DNA of 64,000 nucleotides from Lathyrus oleraceus (GCF_024323335.1 NC_066584.1:270917618-270981617); one strand, 5' to 3'; counted from the first letter of the stretch, positions 22,112 to 33,431 are shown. Notes: generated from the letters alone by a model not told the origin. Numbers and translations are program-made.

Positions 22112-25100
22112 TGTAAGACCCCAATTTTGACCCTAAGATCCCTCATGCAATTTCATCATATGCATTAGCATTGGGATCATACCTTGGCATCCTCCTTACC
22201 CCTCTTTCATTGGGTTTGTTTTGGGAGAGATCACCAAGCATCATGTGATTATATCATACTTGTATATTATCATTTTACTAACCAAAATACCAAAAATATG
22301 TCTTTGCATTTTCCTAACTCTTTTGTAGGTAGGGCATGATCTCCATTGATTCATCAAGTTCATATCTAGGGTTTGAGACCCTCATGACAAAGAGAATAAC
22401 CATGAATTGATCCAAGAATGGTTATGAGCATCATATATGATTTCCATTGATTCCTACATGCTATTTTGATCAAGTTTTCTTCAAGAGTTTGAGGGTGATT
22501 TGCCTTGGAAACCCTAGTTTGACTGGGTATCTTGAGTAACTTCTCCAACAAGCTATCTCACCAATTGATCAAATTTCTCAAGGGACACTTCAAAATTCAT
22601 CATCTTATGCATATATGAGCTACCATGAGCCAATAAAGTCAAAATAATTGAAGGTTAGCAAGTTGGTTGATGGTGGTTGGCCAGATGAATTCATCTGATC
22701 AAAACTGGGTCTCCCTAGACCATATCTCCTACAATTTTCACCATATGAAAATAATCCCAAGAGAAACGTTACTATGTGACATTCCAAACAACTTTCATGT
22801 TGATACCTAGAGCTAGTTTTGTTTGGAAAAGCATTTTCTATGTTGAAACATTATAGGTCATTTTGTCTAAACCCTAATTTGAAAGTCAAATTCCCAAGGC
22901 CATAACTTGCTCAATTTTTATGCGATGAAAGATTTCCAAGTTGCACAATCAAATTAAAGGTGTCTACTTCAACTTTGATGTTTGGAGTGAGAGATAATTC
23001 AACTTTATTGAGCATGTGATATGAGGTTACATTATAGGTCACTTTTGACCTATACCATTGAGCAAGTGATTTTTCCAAACTTTCAAAAATGCATAACTCT
23101 ATCATTTCAAATCCAAATGACATGAAATTGGTGACCATTTTGAATTTCTTTGAAAGATATACAACTTCGATGAAGATACCTTTCTCATTTGAAGCTCACA
23201 TAAAAAGTTAAGCAAGGTGGAATGTTGAGATATATGGCTTGACACTTAGAAAAATTTTCAACATGTTAAAATTTCCAAAATTCCACCTCAAAATTCTTCA
23301 TGTTCCAAGCTCCAAATGAAAAGGCGTTGAACATGAAAGTTGTTCCTCTTGATCTAACCTTTCCAAAAAGTCATATTTCATCCATTTTGGACAAGAATTG
23401 CTAGGGTTGCGCATGGCATGAACATTGCATCATCAATTGGCAAGGATCAAACTTCAAACAGTTGTGTACAATTGCCTTGCATTCCAAGTTGATTTCAGAC
23501 ATGCTCACACTCAATTATGGACATAAAGGAATGATTTCATGGGCCTGTACACGCCCCTGCATACATGCATCACTCAATGTCAATTTTGGAAAGTCATTTG
23601 GAAGGTGCAAATATCACATGATCCAACTATAAATAGAGCTCCATATGCTCATAATTGAGGACCCCTTCGCGCCAGCTTTAATCCCAAACACCTAACCCTT
23701 CCATTTGAGAGGATAATCTTGAGAATTTCCATTGGAAATTGAGTTGAATTCTCACTGTTTTGAGATTCAAAACTCCAGGGATCCAAGACCTTTTGTGCAT
23801 TCTAATCTACTTCTACAAGCATCCCGAACAAGATCAAGCACGAGTCAAAGCAAGAACAAGTGAATCCAGACCTGCATTGAAGGTATTTTCCAGAAAATTT
23901 CATCTCTTCGATTCTCTCTCAATTCTACTCAATTCTCTTGGATCTTTGGTTGTCTGAAGTCCTACCAATGTAGGCAGGAAGATTGAGTTGCTTAGAGGTC
24001 AAATTGAAGCAACTCAGTTGACACACCTCAAAATCCAACTCCTCATATCTTTCCATATATGTGAAGTTAGTTAAAATTGAGGTCAGATTCGTGCTTTACG
24101 CCATTTTTTCTTTTAGATCATGTCCTCCTTTTTCATTTTTTTTGATGGTGATGAGTGAACCAGTCCGGCCAGGGTCACCGGAGAAGATGACCGACCTTTG
24201 GACGTCGGCGACGCGCTGGATGTGTTCAGAGCCATTGATCTGGTTCAAATTGTTTTAATCTCGTGCTTTGCTTTTAAATACCAAGCCTATGCCGCGTTGA
24301 CTGCAGTGAACCATGGAACGCGTGCTGGTGGCCACTTGATCTGCCACCTCAATTAATGAAGGAGATCAAGTGGTCCACATTTTTTCTGATTATTTGAATT
24401 TCATTTTTATTGCTTTATTTTCATTAATTCATATTAATTTTAATATTGATCCAAAAAATATGAGAGTTTCAGTAAAAATTTTCAAATAATTTCCTCTTTC
24501 ATATTCTGAATTAAAATTATTTTTTGGATCATTATTAATATTTTTCATGATTTAATTGATTTTGCATTTGTTTTTAATTGTTTAAAAATACTTTTACGTC
24601 TTTAAAAATTCTGAAATTTTTTCTCCAAGGTCCTTTGACCTTGTTTGACCTATGACAAATCTCATGGCCATTTATTTGGAGTTTTGATGAGGTTTTAGGA
24701 ATTTGATAAATGATATTTAATTTAAATGCCTTATTTTAGTATTTTTAATTTGAATAAATGCTAAATAATTTTGTTGACCAATTGTGATGGCTTGTTTGTG
24801 TTTGACTCTTGTTGTTGGGCCTTGATCAAGGTTGATTTGACTTTGTCAAGTTAATATCATTGGATTTAGGGGATTGATGGAATGTACATTCCATCTCCCA
24901 AAATGAATGGATGATATTAATTTGGTAAAAGTACTCCTTTGATCAATTTGAGTTTTGATCCATTCCCCTCCCTCTCCCTCTTCATCTCATTCCCTTTCTT
25001 TATGCATTCGTCTCATTTGGCCTATGATGTCTCAAAGTCCTAAAGCTAGTTGATTGAAAAATTAACATGAGTATGGATGAGATTAGGTCACCTCTTTTGC

Positions 25101-25830
25101 ATATCTCTTTTTGTGTGTGGTATGTTTCATGAGCATAGTCCACTATACTATGTCTCTAACATGCATTAACACAAAAATTCTATTGCCCGACCTCAAATAG
25201 TTGTGACTTCTACATAAGTCCAATTACGATTGCTTAACATATCGCTAAATTTGTGACATAAAAGGCATAACATTCTAGTTAGTGAGATTGTAAGTTTCCC
25301 CTCTTTCATGGTATTATGTGGAAACTTGGCCTTTTTTTCATTCCTTTGGAAGATGTCTTGGCTCAAGGATCCATGCTTGTGATAAGTGTGTTGAGTGTTC
25401 TTCAAATAATGTCTAAAAAATGAAAAGCAAAAGCAAAACAATACTAACTTCTAACCCATTAACAACTAATTTTTAATTTCAAGCCATTTACTTTAATGTC
25501 ATTTAATTCTAGCCTTTATTCATTTGCCATTGTTCATATCATTCTAATTGTTTATGTTAATGCAATTTTCACTTTGTCCACTTGGACCATATTGTGTGAT
25601 ATATCTTGTTTGTATATACTTTGCTTGTTTGTGTGTTCTTTGACCATTAATGTACATAATAATAACAAAAACCCTAAAGAACTTTTGTGTGGACTGTTGG
25701 CTTGATCTTGGACAAATGGACTTAGAACTTAGGCAACATTCCTATGCTAAAGGAGTTGGCCAATACCAACTTATTGAGAAACCGAGTGCTTGCAATTTGA
25801 AACTTCATCTGATACATCATTCAAGATCCC
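22112..25830 (+). mobile_element. Element C, LTR (proximal part)
   Basis: TGTAAGACCCCAATTTTGACCC at 22112 is the start of a long plus-strand LTR inserted in gag of element B. It is AT-rich and non-coding, with a TATA box about 1.5 kb in. It is interrupted at 25830 by a CACTA transposon (TSD CCC) and resumes at 31656. No gene is seen in this stretch. Confidence 0.75.
23628..23635 (+). promoter_or_regulatory. TATA box of element C LTR
   Basis: TATAAATA in the context CCAACTATAAATAGAGCTCC is a near-ideal plant TATA box, 1.5 kb from the LTR start. It would be expected to start the retroelement transcript about 30 bases downstream. Confidence 0.6.
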
Positions 25831-25857
25831 CACTATGCCAAATAAGGGAAAAGAGGG

Positions 25858-26275
25858 CGCTTATTTTGGCCTATAACAGCGCTTTTAAGCGCCCTCTAAA
25901 GTGGCGCTGGCATAGGTAAAGACAGCGCTTTGTTTTCCTGGAGAAAGCGCTGTCTAAAGTGGCCACATTATAGTGCGCTTTCAGAAAAAAGCGCCCTCTG
26001 GAGTGGTCCATAAAGGGACACCTTAGAGGGCGCTTTCTGGAAAAAGCGCCCTCTAAAGTTGTCAATGTAAAGTGTTTAGAGGGCGCTTTCAGGAAAAAGC
26101 ACCCTCTAAAGTTGTCAATGTAAAGTGTTTAGAGGGCGCTTTCAGGAAAAAGCGCCCTCTAAAGTTGTCAATGTAAAGTGTTTAGAGGGCGCTTTCTGGA
26201 CAAAGCGCCCTCTAAAGTTGTCAATGTAAAGTGTTTAGAGGACGCTTTCTGGACAAAGCGCCCTCTAAAGTGTTA
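25858..26275. repeat. Left subterminal hairpin array, 53-base unit
   Basis: From about 26025 a 53-base unit repeats (GTCAATGTAAAGTG occurs at 26061, 26114, 26167 and 26220, exactly 53 apart). Each unit contains TTAGAGGGCGCTTTC and GAAAAAGCGCCCTCTAA in inverted orientation, so every copy can fold. More diverged copies run back to 25858. In En/Spm elements such subterminal repeats are binding sites for the element's own DNA-binding protein. Confidence 0.93.
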
Positions 26276-26607
26276 GTTATTTTAAAAAAATTTGTTTGAA
26301 AAACAGTGGATATTTAATTGGTAACCTGTTGGCATGCTGCAAAAGTGTAAAATTCATATTGATTTCATCCTTTAATCCAATGTTATACACCATTAATCCA
26401 TTGATATATACAACATGAATCCATTTATATACAACATTAATCCTCCATATATACAACATTAATATATGATTCTTTGATCAACAATATACAACAACATATT
26501 CATGATTTAGTAAAAGTACAACAACAATATACAACATATATACAACAACAGCATACAACAACAACATTCCATACATATATGTACAACAATATACAACCTA
26601 GCTATAT

Positions 26608-26935
26608 GATTCTTTGATCAACAATGAATTGACACAATTCATCCTTCATTTCATCCAAATGAGCTCTTGAGTAAGATTTGTATTCCTCAAAGTACTACAA
26701 TTAAGAGAATAAAACATATTCATGATTTAGTAACAAATTAGATGAAATATCTGACAGACATAATTAAATATACAAATACACACGAATATTTAGGGGAATT
26801 TCACTTACGCGTCAACCGTCTTCTTCATACTCGGATATTTACTCCAATCACCCGATAACGAATCGAGATAATACACTATTAGTCTCGAAAGATCCATAGC
26901 AACCAACACCCAGTGACCACTGTATCCAAAAGCTG
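26608..26935 (-). pseudogene. Ulp1-like (C48) protease fragment of the CACTA
   Basis: Minus-strand exon 26796-26935 reads GHWVLVAMDLSRLIVYYLDSLSGDWSKYPSMKK, containing the His (GHW) and Asp (LDSL) positions of the Ulp1/SENP cysteine protease domain common in plant CACTA elements. It ends at a good splice donor (GACGC/GTAAGTG). A second exon, about 26608-26697, follows an acceptor TTGTAG and encodes YFEEYKSYSRAHLDEMKDEL, the usual C-terminal tail, with a stop at ISQ-like end VDQRII. The exon with the catalytic Cys is not seen between them, so the protease would be inactive. Exon borders are inferred by eye. Confidence 0.7.
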
Positions 26936-27104
26936 TCTAGTAGTTCTAACCAATACTAAACAAAATAACGCCCATCCACCCATGGTGGCAAACATGTTAT
27001 GTATATCCAAAAGCTGTCTAGTAGTTCTATCGCACATCCATACAAAATAAGGCTCAACCAAAAAAACAGATGGCAGCATAAGTAGTATATCCAAAAAAGG
27101 CATG

Positions 27105-27640
27105 GTGAATAATAGCAAGTGTGCATAATAGGCAGGAGGAACTGCATACAAGATAACATTTTTGTTAAACTAAAGTTTTGTATAGCCTAAAACAAAAACA
27201 AGCAAATGGAATCGAGTAACAAACCTATTGAGACAGATCGAGTACACCTCGCATAACTGAATGGAAAAAAATAGTATCAGAAGGCTTCTAAAATTAAATG
27301 AAAACAGTACAAGTTTAGGTAAAAATTAAATGACATAGCTAATATTACCTGAATTCCTGCATGGCTGTTAAGGTAAAAATCAAATTCCCTAGGGTGACAA
27401 ATGCCGGTGTCTACCACGGTTCCTTTGACAATTTAGAACAACAAAATCAGCAAAAAGTGATAAATTCAAATGATAATATATACCAGCTGCGTTGAGAAAT
27501 ATATTGAAAAAACCTGGCATAATATTTCCACTTCTATCGGTCTCTTTGGGGTTGACAGGAAAGAGACGGGTGTGATGTCTCTTTTGGACCACTACAAAAG
27601 TAACTTTAGGTAGATACCCATCCTCTATTGAGACACAAGC
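27105..27640 (-). pseudogene. AGO-like: Captured Argonaute PIWI-domain fragment
   Basis: Four minus-strand exons give plant Argonaute PIWI sequence. Exon 27514-27640: [38 protein letters not shown]. Exon 27349-27422: [20 protein letters not shown] then HAGIQ. Exon 27225-27256: YARCTRSVSI. Exon from 27141: VPPAYYAHL. Phases agree at each junction (CCAG/GAACC and ATAG/TTCC), and introns of 91, 92 and 83 bases have GT-AG ends. The exon that should lie between HAGIQ and YARC (SRPxHYHVLxDEN region, bearing the fourth catalytic residue, His) is missing. Upstream PIWI, MID, PAZ and N domains are absent. Sequence degrades after AHL. It is a transduplicated host gene piece, not a working Argonaute. 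The source AGO paralogue cannot be named from this. Confidence 0.92.
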
Positions 27641-27644
27641 CTGA

Positions 27645-27736
27645 TGAAAAAAAATTAGTTGGTCTTCAGCACTCCAATGTACTTCAAATTTTACACCCTT
27701 GTCTCTTGCACGAATGATTGACTTCATAATAGCCAT
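27645..27736 (-). pseudogene. CACTA second ORF, N-terminal start (truncated)
   Basis: After a TTATTACAG acceptor the minus strand reads [28 protein letters not shown]. This resembles the start of the second protein of plant CACTA elements (Transposase_24-like, usual pattern RARxxGxKxxVxWNxxGQPI). The frame stops resembling it at the Argonaute breakpoint near 27645. The 27737-27859 stretch holds an intron-like segment with a duplicated 36-base acceptor region. Confidence 0.5.
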
Positions 27737-27859
27737 TTTACCTGTAATAAAGAAAACAATTAAAATCAGATGACAAATGTAAAAACAATTAAAATCATAA
27801 AAGTCATTTTACCTGTAATAAAGAAAACAATTAAAATCATTTGATCTGTACCTTTTTCA

Positions 27860-28750
27860 CTAAGTTCTCTTTCTTTTCTTGGTTGGAATATGTTCTACAT
27901 GTCTCTTAACAACACGGACGGTTGGATTGATCCATATACCCTCATTATGATCATTTCTAATATATGAATCATTTGATATAATATTCTCATCTTGATCATT
28001 TCTGGTAAACGATTCAATCTCAACATCAATATCACCTTGATCTCCAGTGTTTTCATCAATTACTTTGTTGGAAAAAAGAACTATAGACCATTTCGTACTT
28101 TTCGGATCATTGACATAAAACACTTGTCTAGCTTGAGAGGCTAGAATAAAAGACTTATCTTTGTATCCCACCCTATTAAGATCCACTTGCAAAAATCCTG
28201 ACTTATCCATTCGAATGCCGTTATTATTTTCAACCCACTTGCAACCAAATATAGGAATCTGAAACTTCTCATAATCAAACACCCAAATGCGCTCGATAAC
28301 ACCAAAATACGACAGATTTGCAAATTTGGGGTTTAAGTCCTTCACACTTGATATGTGCATTGCTTCAGCTACCACGGTGACACCACTATTCTGCATAGTA
28401 CTTTTATCATCTTGTCCTTTGGTATAAAATGTGTATCCATTAATCGCGTATGCGCTATAAGAAAAAACATGGAAACTTGGACCATATGCTAAGCATCTCA
28501 ACCTTTCTGTTATTGAAGCGGGATCTGAATAATACTTTGAATAAATATGATCCTTAAACCAAGGTATAAAACATCGATTGTGCTCTCGTACTATCCAATT
28601 TTCATTTCTATTGGGATTTAAACCTCGGAGAACATCCTTGTGAATTTCAACATACGGCTCAACCTCATTCTCATTGTGCAGAACATACAAATGCACTTGA
28701 TCCCGTTCGACCCTTGATACTGCCACGATTTTATTTCCAATTATATTTTT
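27860..28750 (-). pseudogene. CACTA transposase C-terminal region (DUF4216)
   Basis: A 288-codon open stretch on the minus strand. Near the start NENWIVREHNRCFIPWFKDHI, then LRCLAYGPSFHVFSYSAYAINGYTFYT, SGVTVVAEAMH, YFGVIERIWVFDYEKFQIPIFGCKWV and KDKSFILASQARQVFYVNDP. These are the blocks of the DUF4216 domain that follows DUF4218 at the C-terminus of TNP2-type transposases. It probably belonged to one long ORF with 28834-30588; the link near 28740-28834 now has a stop and a frame change (VEKKEG versus KRRKNIIGNK). It ends in a Lys/Arg-rich tail at 27860. Confidence 0.88.
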
Positions 28751-28833
28751 CCTTCTTTCTTTTCGACAAGCTGAGACTTGGGGAGTCCGATTGACTGAAC
28801 ATTAGACAAATATTCAGTACAAAACTCAATCGC

Positions 28834-29460
28834 TTATTCAACAATGTATCTTTCAACCATACAACCTTCTGGTCGACTTCGGTTCTTCACGTACCCTTTT
28901 AATATTTTCATATAACGTTCAACAGGGTACATCCATCTCATATAAACTGGTCCACACAATTGTGTCTCTTTCACAAGATGAACAACTAGATGTACCATTA
29001 TGTCAAAAAATGATGGGGGAAAAAACATTTCAAGCTCACACAAAGTAATAACGATTTCTTTTTGCAACATTGGTAAGATCGCAGGATTGATCACCTTACT
29101 GCAAATTGACTTGAAGAAAGAACACAACTTAGTTATAGAGCTTCTTACTTTTTCTGGAAGAATAGAACGTATACCTATTGGGAGAAAATGTTCCATTATA
29201 ACATGGCAATCATGGGTCTTTAAACTCTTTAACTTGAGGTCTTTCATAGACATAAGTCTTCTAATATCTGAAGAGTACCCTTCTGGAGCTTTAACTTCAC
29301 TTAGAAACTTACACAATGTTTTTTTCTCCTTTCTAGGTAGAGTATAAGCAGCAGGAGGTAGATATGTTCGTTTTCCTTTCTTCAAGGGTCCTAATTCAGT
29401 TCTTATTCCCATCGCTATCAAGTCCTTTCTTGCCTTAAGGCCATCCTTAGACTTTCCTGG
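28834..29460 (-). pseudogene. CACTA transposase middle region (DUF4218)
   Basis: The minus strand reads PGKSKDGLKARKDLIAMGIRTEL, KGKRTYLPPAAYTL, APEGYSSDIRRL, LKTHDCHVIMEHFLPIGIR, FFPPSFFDIMVHLVVHLV and GPVYMRWMYPVERYMK, which is DUF4218 in the expected order. It ends IVE-stop at 28834, where relatives continue (VERYIVEEAIEF). Its left neighbour on the protein, the transposase core, is deleted: the sequence passes from LKILWE of the N-terminal part straight to QPGKSKDG. Confidence 0.9.
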
Positions 29461-29463
29461 TTG

Positions 29464-30588
29464 TTACTCCCACAAAATCTTTAAATCTTCGATTAAGGGC
29501 TTCAAGTACACATCTATGTCATTCCCTGGTTGTTTAGGTCCAGAAATCAACATAGACAACATCATGTACTTACACTTCATACATAGCCATGGAGGTAGGT
29601 TATAAATCATAATAATCACAGGCCATGTACTGTGTGAGATACTCTGGATACCGTGTGGGTTCATTCCATCAGTAGATAATGCCAAGCGAAGGTTTCTTGA
29701 TTCTTCTCCAAATTCAGGATAATCATTATCAATTTTCAACCACTGTGGTGAATCTGCCGGATGTCGATACTTTCCATCTATAATTCTTTCATCTGCATGC
29801 CAGGTCAAGTGTCTTGAATCGGTTTCACTACGAAACATGCGTCTAAATCTCGGAATAACAGGAAAATACCATAAGACTTTTGCTGGAGACAACTTGTTCT
29901 TATATCGCGAGACACCGCATTTAGGACACTCATTTAACGATGCATACTCATTTCGAAACAAAACGCAATCGTTTGGACATGCATGTATCTTATCATAGCT
30001 CATGCCAATAGAGCACAACATCTTTTTGGTCTCATATGTTCGATTGGGAAGAACATTATCCTCAGGAAGCATATCTTTCAAAAGGGATAATAACTCTGTG
30101 AAACTTTTATCCGACCACCCATTGCCCGCCTTTAAGTTGTACAACTTTAATACCGCAGACAATCTTGTGAATTTAGTGCAACCATCATACAAAGGTTTCT
30201 CTGCATCACTTACCAACCTCTCAAACATTTCGGGACAATCCTTAAGATCTCCTTCAAGTGCTTCTGCAATCTCTTCAACTCGATCACAATCGTATGTATC
30301 TGCGCCACTATAGTTTGAGGCATAGGTCGTACTATCCCCCGGTTCAACATTCTCGTTACTTTTCTCACCATGCAAATTCCAACATGTATAACTTCGATTA
30401 ATTCCATGCCTCATTAGATGCGATGTCAACTGAATTGCGTCAACCCGTTTCCCATAACAACAACCCAAGCAAGGACATATCATTCTACTGGGGTCTTCGG
30501 CGTGCGCAACGGCAAACTTAACGAATTTTGATACCCCATTCTCATACTCTCTCGACAATCGATTGGAAGACATCCATGTATTATCCAT
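29464..30588 (-). pseudogene. TNP2-like transposase, N-terminal part
   Basis: A 374-codon ORF starting MDNTWMSSNRLSREY, the transposase-associated domain, with CPCLGCCYGKRV as its Cys cluster. It continues with the Transposase_21 (TNP2) start: KAGNGWSDKSFTELL, LPNRTYETKKMLCSIGM, YDKIHACPNDCVLFRNEY, CPKCGVSRYK, LWYFPVIPRFRRMF, LRLALSTDGMNP, WPVIIMIYNLPPWLCMK and the conserved ISGPKQPGNDIDVYLKPLI. It stops right after DLKILWE, where intact relatives continue about 150-200 residues through the catalytic core. The transposase is therefore truncated by an internal deletion that fuses to DUF4218 at about 29461. Its start is well supported; 30589-31040 upstream shows no gene. Confidence 0.93.
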
Positions 30589-31040
30589 TACTAATTAGAA
30601 TAAACAAAAAACAATTTCAGAAGAGCTCAAACACATTCGGACCTAGGTTTCTAATAATACTGGTGTTGACACAAAATCATATGTTCATAGGTCGTATAAC
30701 CCTAACTACTGGGTAATGTAGTCCCATTGCATGCGCTATCATGGTCACTAAAAACCAACCGTCAATTTCCTATTGCATGCGCTATCATGGTCGAAACAAA
30801 CGTAGAAGGAGGAAACGCGCAGTAATAATGTAAAACAGAAATTGGGCAAAGCTAAAACAAAGCAATAACATAAAACAGAAATTGGGAAAAGCGTGTACCT
30901 TTGATTGGTAGAAGGAGGAAACGCGCAGTAATAATGTAGATCTAACAGAGGTGGAAGGAAAACGCCTTAGAACCCTAACGTGAAAAAGAACGAAAATAAC
31001 AGATAGTGAAATAACAAAACGCGCAGTATGTTATAATTTT

Positions 31041-31640
31041 AATGTTTACTAAAGGGGACATTAGAGGGCGCTTGTGGAAAAAAAGCGCCCTCTAAAGGGG
31101 GCCTAAGAGGGCGCTTATGAAAGCGCTCTCTAAGGCTTTCCAAAAGCGCTTTATAAGCTGGAAATGCACATGGACTTATAACAACGCTTTATTAAAAGCG
31201 CCCTCTAAGGGTAACCTTAGAGGGCGCTTTCTAAAAAGCGCCATGTATTGTTGTCCCTCTATCTCCTCCTTATTTTTTCGTTTCACCTTAGAGGGCGCTT
31301 GTGGAAAAAAAACGCCCTCTAAAGGGGGCCTAAGAGGGCGCTTATGAAAGCGCTCTCTAAGGCTTTCCAGAAGCACTTTATAAGCTGGAAATGCACATGG
31401 ACTTATAACAGCGCTTTATTAAAAGCGCCCTCTAAGGGTAACCTTAGAGGGCGCTTTCTAAAAAGCGCCATGTATTGTTGTCCCTCTATCTCCTCCTTAT
31501 TTTTTCGCTTCACCTTAGAGGGCGCTTTACTACAAAAGCGCTCTCTAAAGTGCGCTGTCTATTGCTCCTTATTTTTCGCTTCACTTTAGAGAGCGCTTTT
31601 GTAGTAAAGCGCCCTCTAAGGTGCGCTGTCTATTCCAGTT
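31041..31640. repeat. Right subterminal array with a 227-base tandem duplication
   Basis: TTAGAGGGCGCTTGTGG at 31061 recurs at 31288, and the intervening 227 bases (with TATAAGCTGGAAATGCACATG) are repeated nearly unchanged to about 31514. A third partial unit runs to 31640. Boxes GAGGGCGCTT and AAGCGCCCTC alternate in inverted orientation, as at the left end. Confidence 0.92.
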
Positions 31641-31655
31641 TTTGGCGTAGTGCCC

Positions 31656-32372
31656 TCTGAGTTCACCTGTAACATGATCATTGTGTAGCTATTATTTTGA
31701 ACCTGTGACTTATGGAATTCATCTGCTACATGGGCTACTTTGAAGAAGATCATGGAATGGATAAGCTTGGATGTGGCTATCTTTATTTGATTCCTTTTCT
31801 CTTCAAGATAATATAATTGTGCATTTGTGTGTTGCTTGATTCTAAAGTCCAAGGGAATTCTGGGTTTCTATTGACATTCTTGTCTATTGGATTGCTACCC
31901 ATTTGGTCAGATCTTTTCAACTCTCAACTTTTAATTTTGTGCATAGGATTAGTCTATTCATCTTTTCCCCATTTCTTTAATTTCAAAATCTCTCCCTCCT
32001 TTTTTTTCTTCAAAATCTTCTTTGATTGAACTTATTTTGTTCTAAACTTTGACCACTTTGCAAAAAGATAGAAACTTTGGCCTTATACCATTGTATTTTC
32101 AAAATTCTTCTCTTAAATCAAACTTGTAAATAAACTTAACCATACTTGACTTAAACTTTCAAAAAGCCAAAAAGAAATAACTCATTCAAATCATTTTTGG
32201 GCCTTTGTGCCTTTCAAACTTAATTTTTGTTAAAAGCAATGCATCCATTTTGAAATTTGTATCATGAACTACGAGGTTTTGATCCCTCATTTTTATGTAT
32301 GTACGTAGGCACAAGACCGAAGGTCTTGCCAAACACAAAAATATAATTAATGAATTCTTTTCTCATCCCCCC
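31656..32372 (+). mobile_element. Element C LTR (distal part)
   Basis: LTR sequence of element C resumes after the CACTA insertion (shared CCC duplication). Near 32290-32330 it has GTACGTAGGCACAAGACC, typical of the R/U5 part of Ogre-like LTRs (compare GTACGTAGGCAGGAG in element E at 39770). It is cut at 32372 by the LTR end of element D. No gene is seen. Confidence 0.65.
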
Positions 32373-33431
32373 TGTCGCAACGCGAAAAACAACCCGCGGG
32401 AAAAAGAACAGAAGAGTCGCCACCATTCGTTATTTATCCCAAAGGAGGGAAAGGAAACGATCGAAGAAAACCTGAAGAGAGGAAAAGACAAGGTCTCGCA
32501 ACCAAATCTAGGGTTCGGGAGTCGATTATGCGTAGGGAAGGTATTAACACCCCTACGCATCCGTAGTACTCTACGGGATCCACTCTTGTTGTTCTAGTCT
32601 AAAGGGTGTAGGTATATCTAAGGTACTATCTGCTAAAAGAAGGTCGAAAGAAAAGGACTTGCAAGGATGTCGCATCCACTGCCTACGTATCTCACCTGAG
32701 TATGAGAATCAGAGTCTTCGTAGCTCGGCTACCTATGGGCGAAAGAGAAGTGTGCTCGATAAGATATCGCGTCTTATGCCTACGTATCTCATCTGGAATG
32801 AGAATCAGAGCAAAACTTAGGTCAGCTAACTACGGGAACAAAGGTCTCGATTGCAACTAGGGCAAGAGAAAGGAAAGGTCTCGATCGCAACGAGGGCGAG
32901 AGAAAAGAATTGCATCAAGGGCGAAAGCAAGCAAGGATTAGTTGTTAGTTGTCAGTCAAACTCGGTAAGACATCGCGTCTCGTGCCTACGTATCTCATCT
33001 GAACATGAGAATCAGAGTTGTCGTAGTTCGGCTAACTAGGGGTTAAGGATTTCCATCTGAACATGGACTTACAAAAGAGGACACCAGCTGTGTCAAAGGA
33101 AAGTGGGCAATGTGTTCAACGTCCTAGCAGTAGGTGTCGCAGCTCGCTGAATCGAGTCTTAGGCAGTTACCTCTTTGCAATAGAACGGACTGACACGCCA
33201 CAAGATCGGAGACGCACGGAAGATCTAAAAGTGGGGAAGCTCTGCCCTAGAGTTGTCATGCAATGTGGACCTATGTGTTAGGATTTACAGAGGGGAACAT
33301 CTACCTAATGTTAGCATGCAAAGAATGAAGGAATTCTACCTATGTTATCATACAAAGGGTTCTACCTAATGGGTGCTACCTAAACGGAACAAGAGTCAGC
33401 GGATGGAGCAAGGAGAGGAACCACGGATAAG

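Larger units (their letters stand above)
25828..31655 (-). mobile_element. CACTA (En/Spm) transposon with captured Argonaute piece
   Basis: The element spans 25831-31652. The left end is CACTATGCCAAATAAGG and the right end, reversed, is CACTACGCCAAAAACTGG; both begin CACTAYGCCAAA. A 3-base duplication CCC flanks it (25828-25830 and 31653-31655). Subterminal arrays of hairpin-forming GAGGGCGCTTT / AAAGCGCCCTC boxes lie inside both ends. All coding is on the minus strand: TNP2 N-part, DUF4218, DUF4216, an ORF2-type start, an Argonaute fragment and Ulp1-like exons. The transposase is internally deleted, so it is non-autonomous now. It is nested in the LTR of element C. Confidence 0.95.

Noticed and set aside
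27105..27640. A working Argonaute gene
   Set aside because: Only a small part of the PIWI domain is present, an internal exon is missing, and it lies inside transposon borders.
31117..31660. Paired ORFs beginning MKALSKAFQK
   Set aside because: They come from the 227-base duplicated subterminal repeat of the CACTA, not from a gene family.
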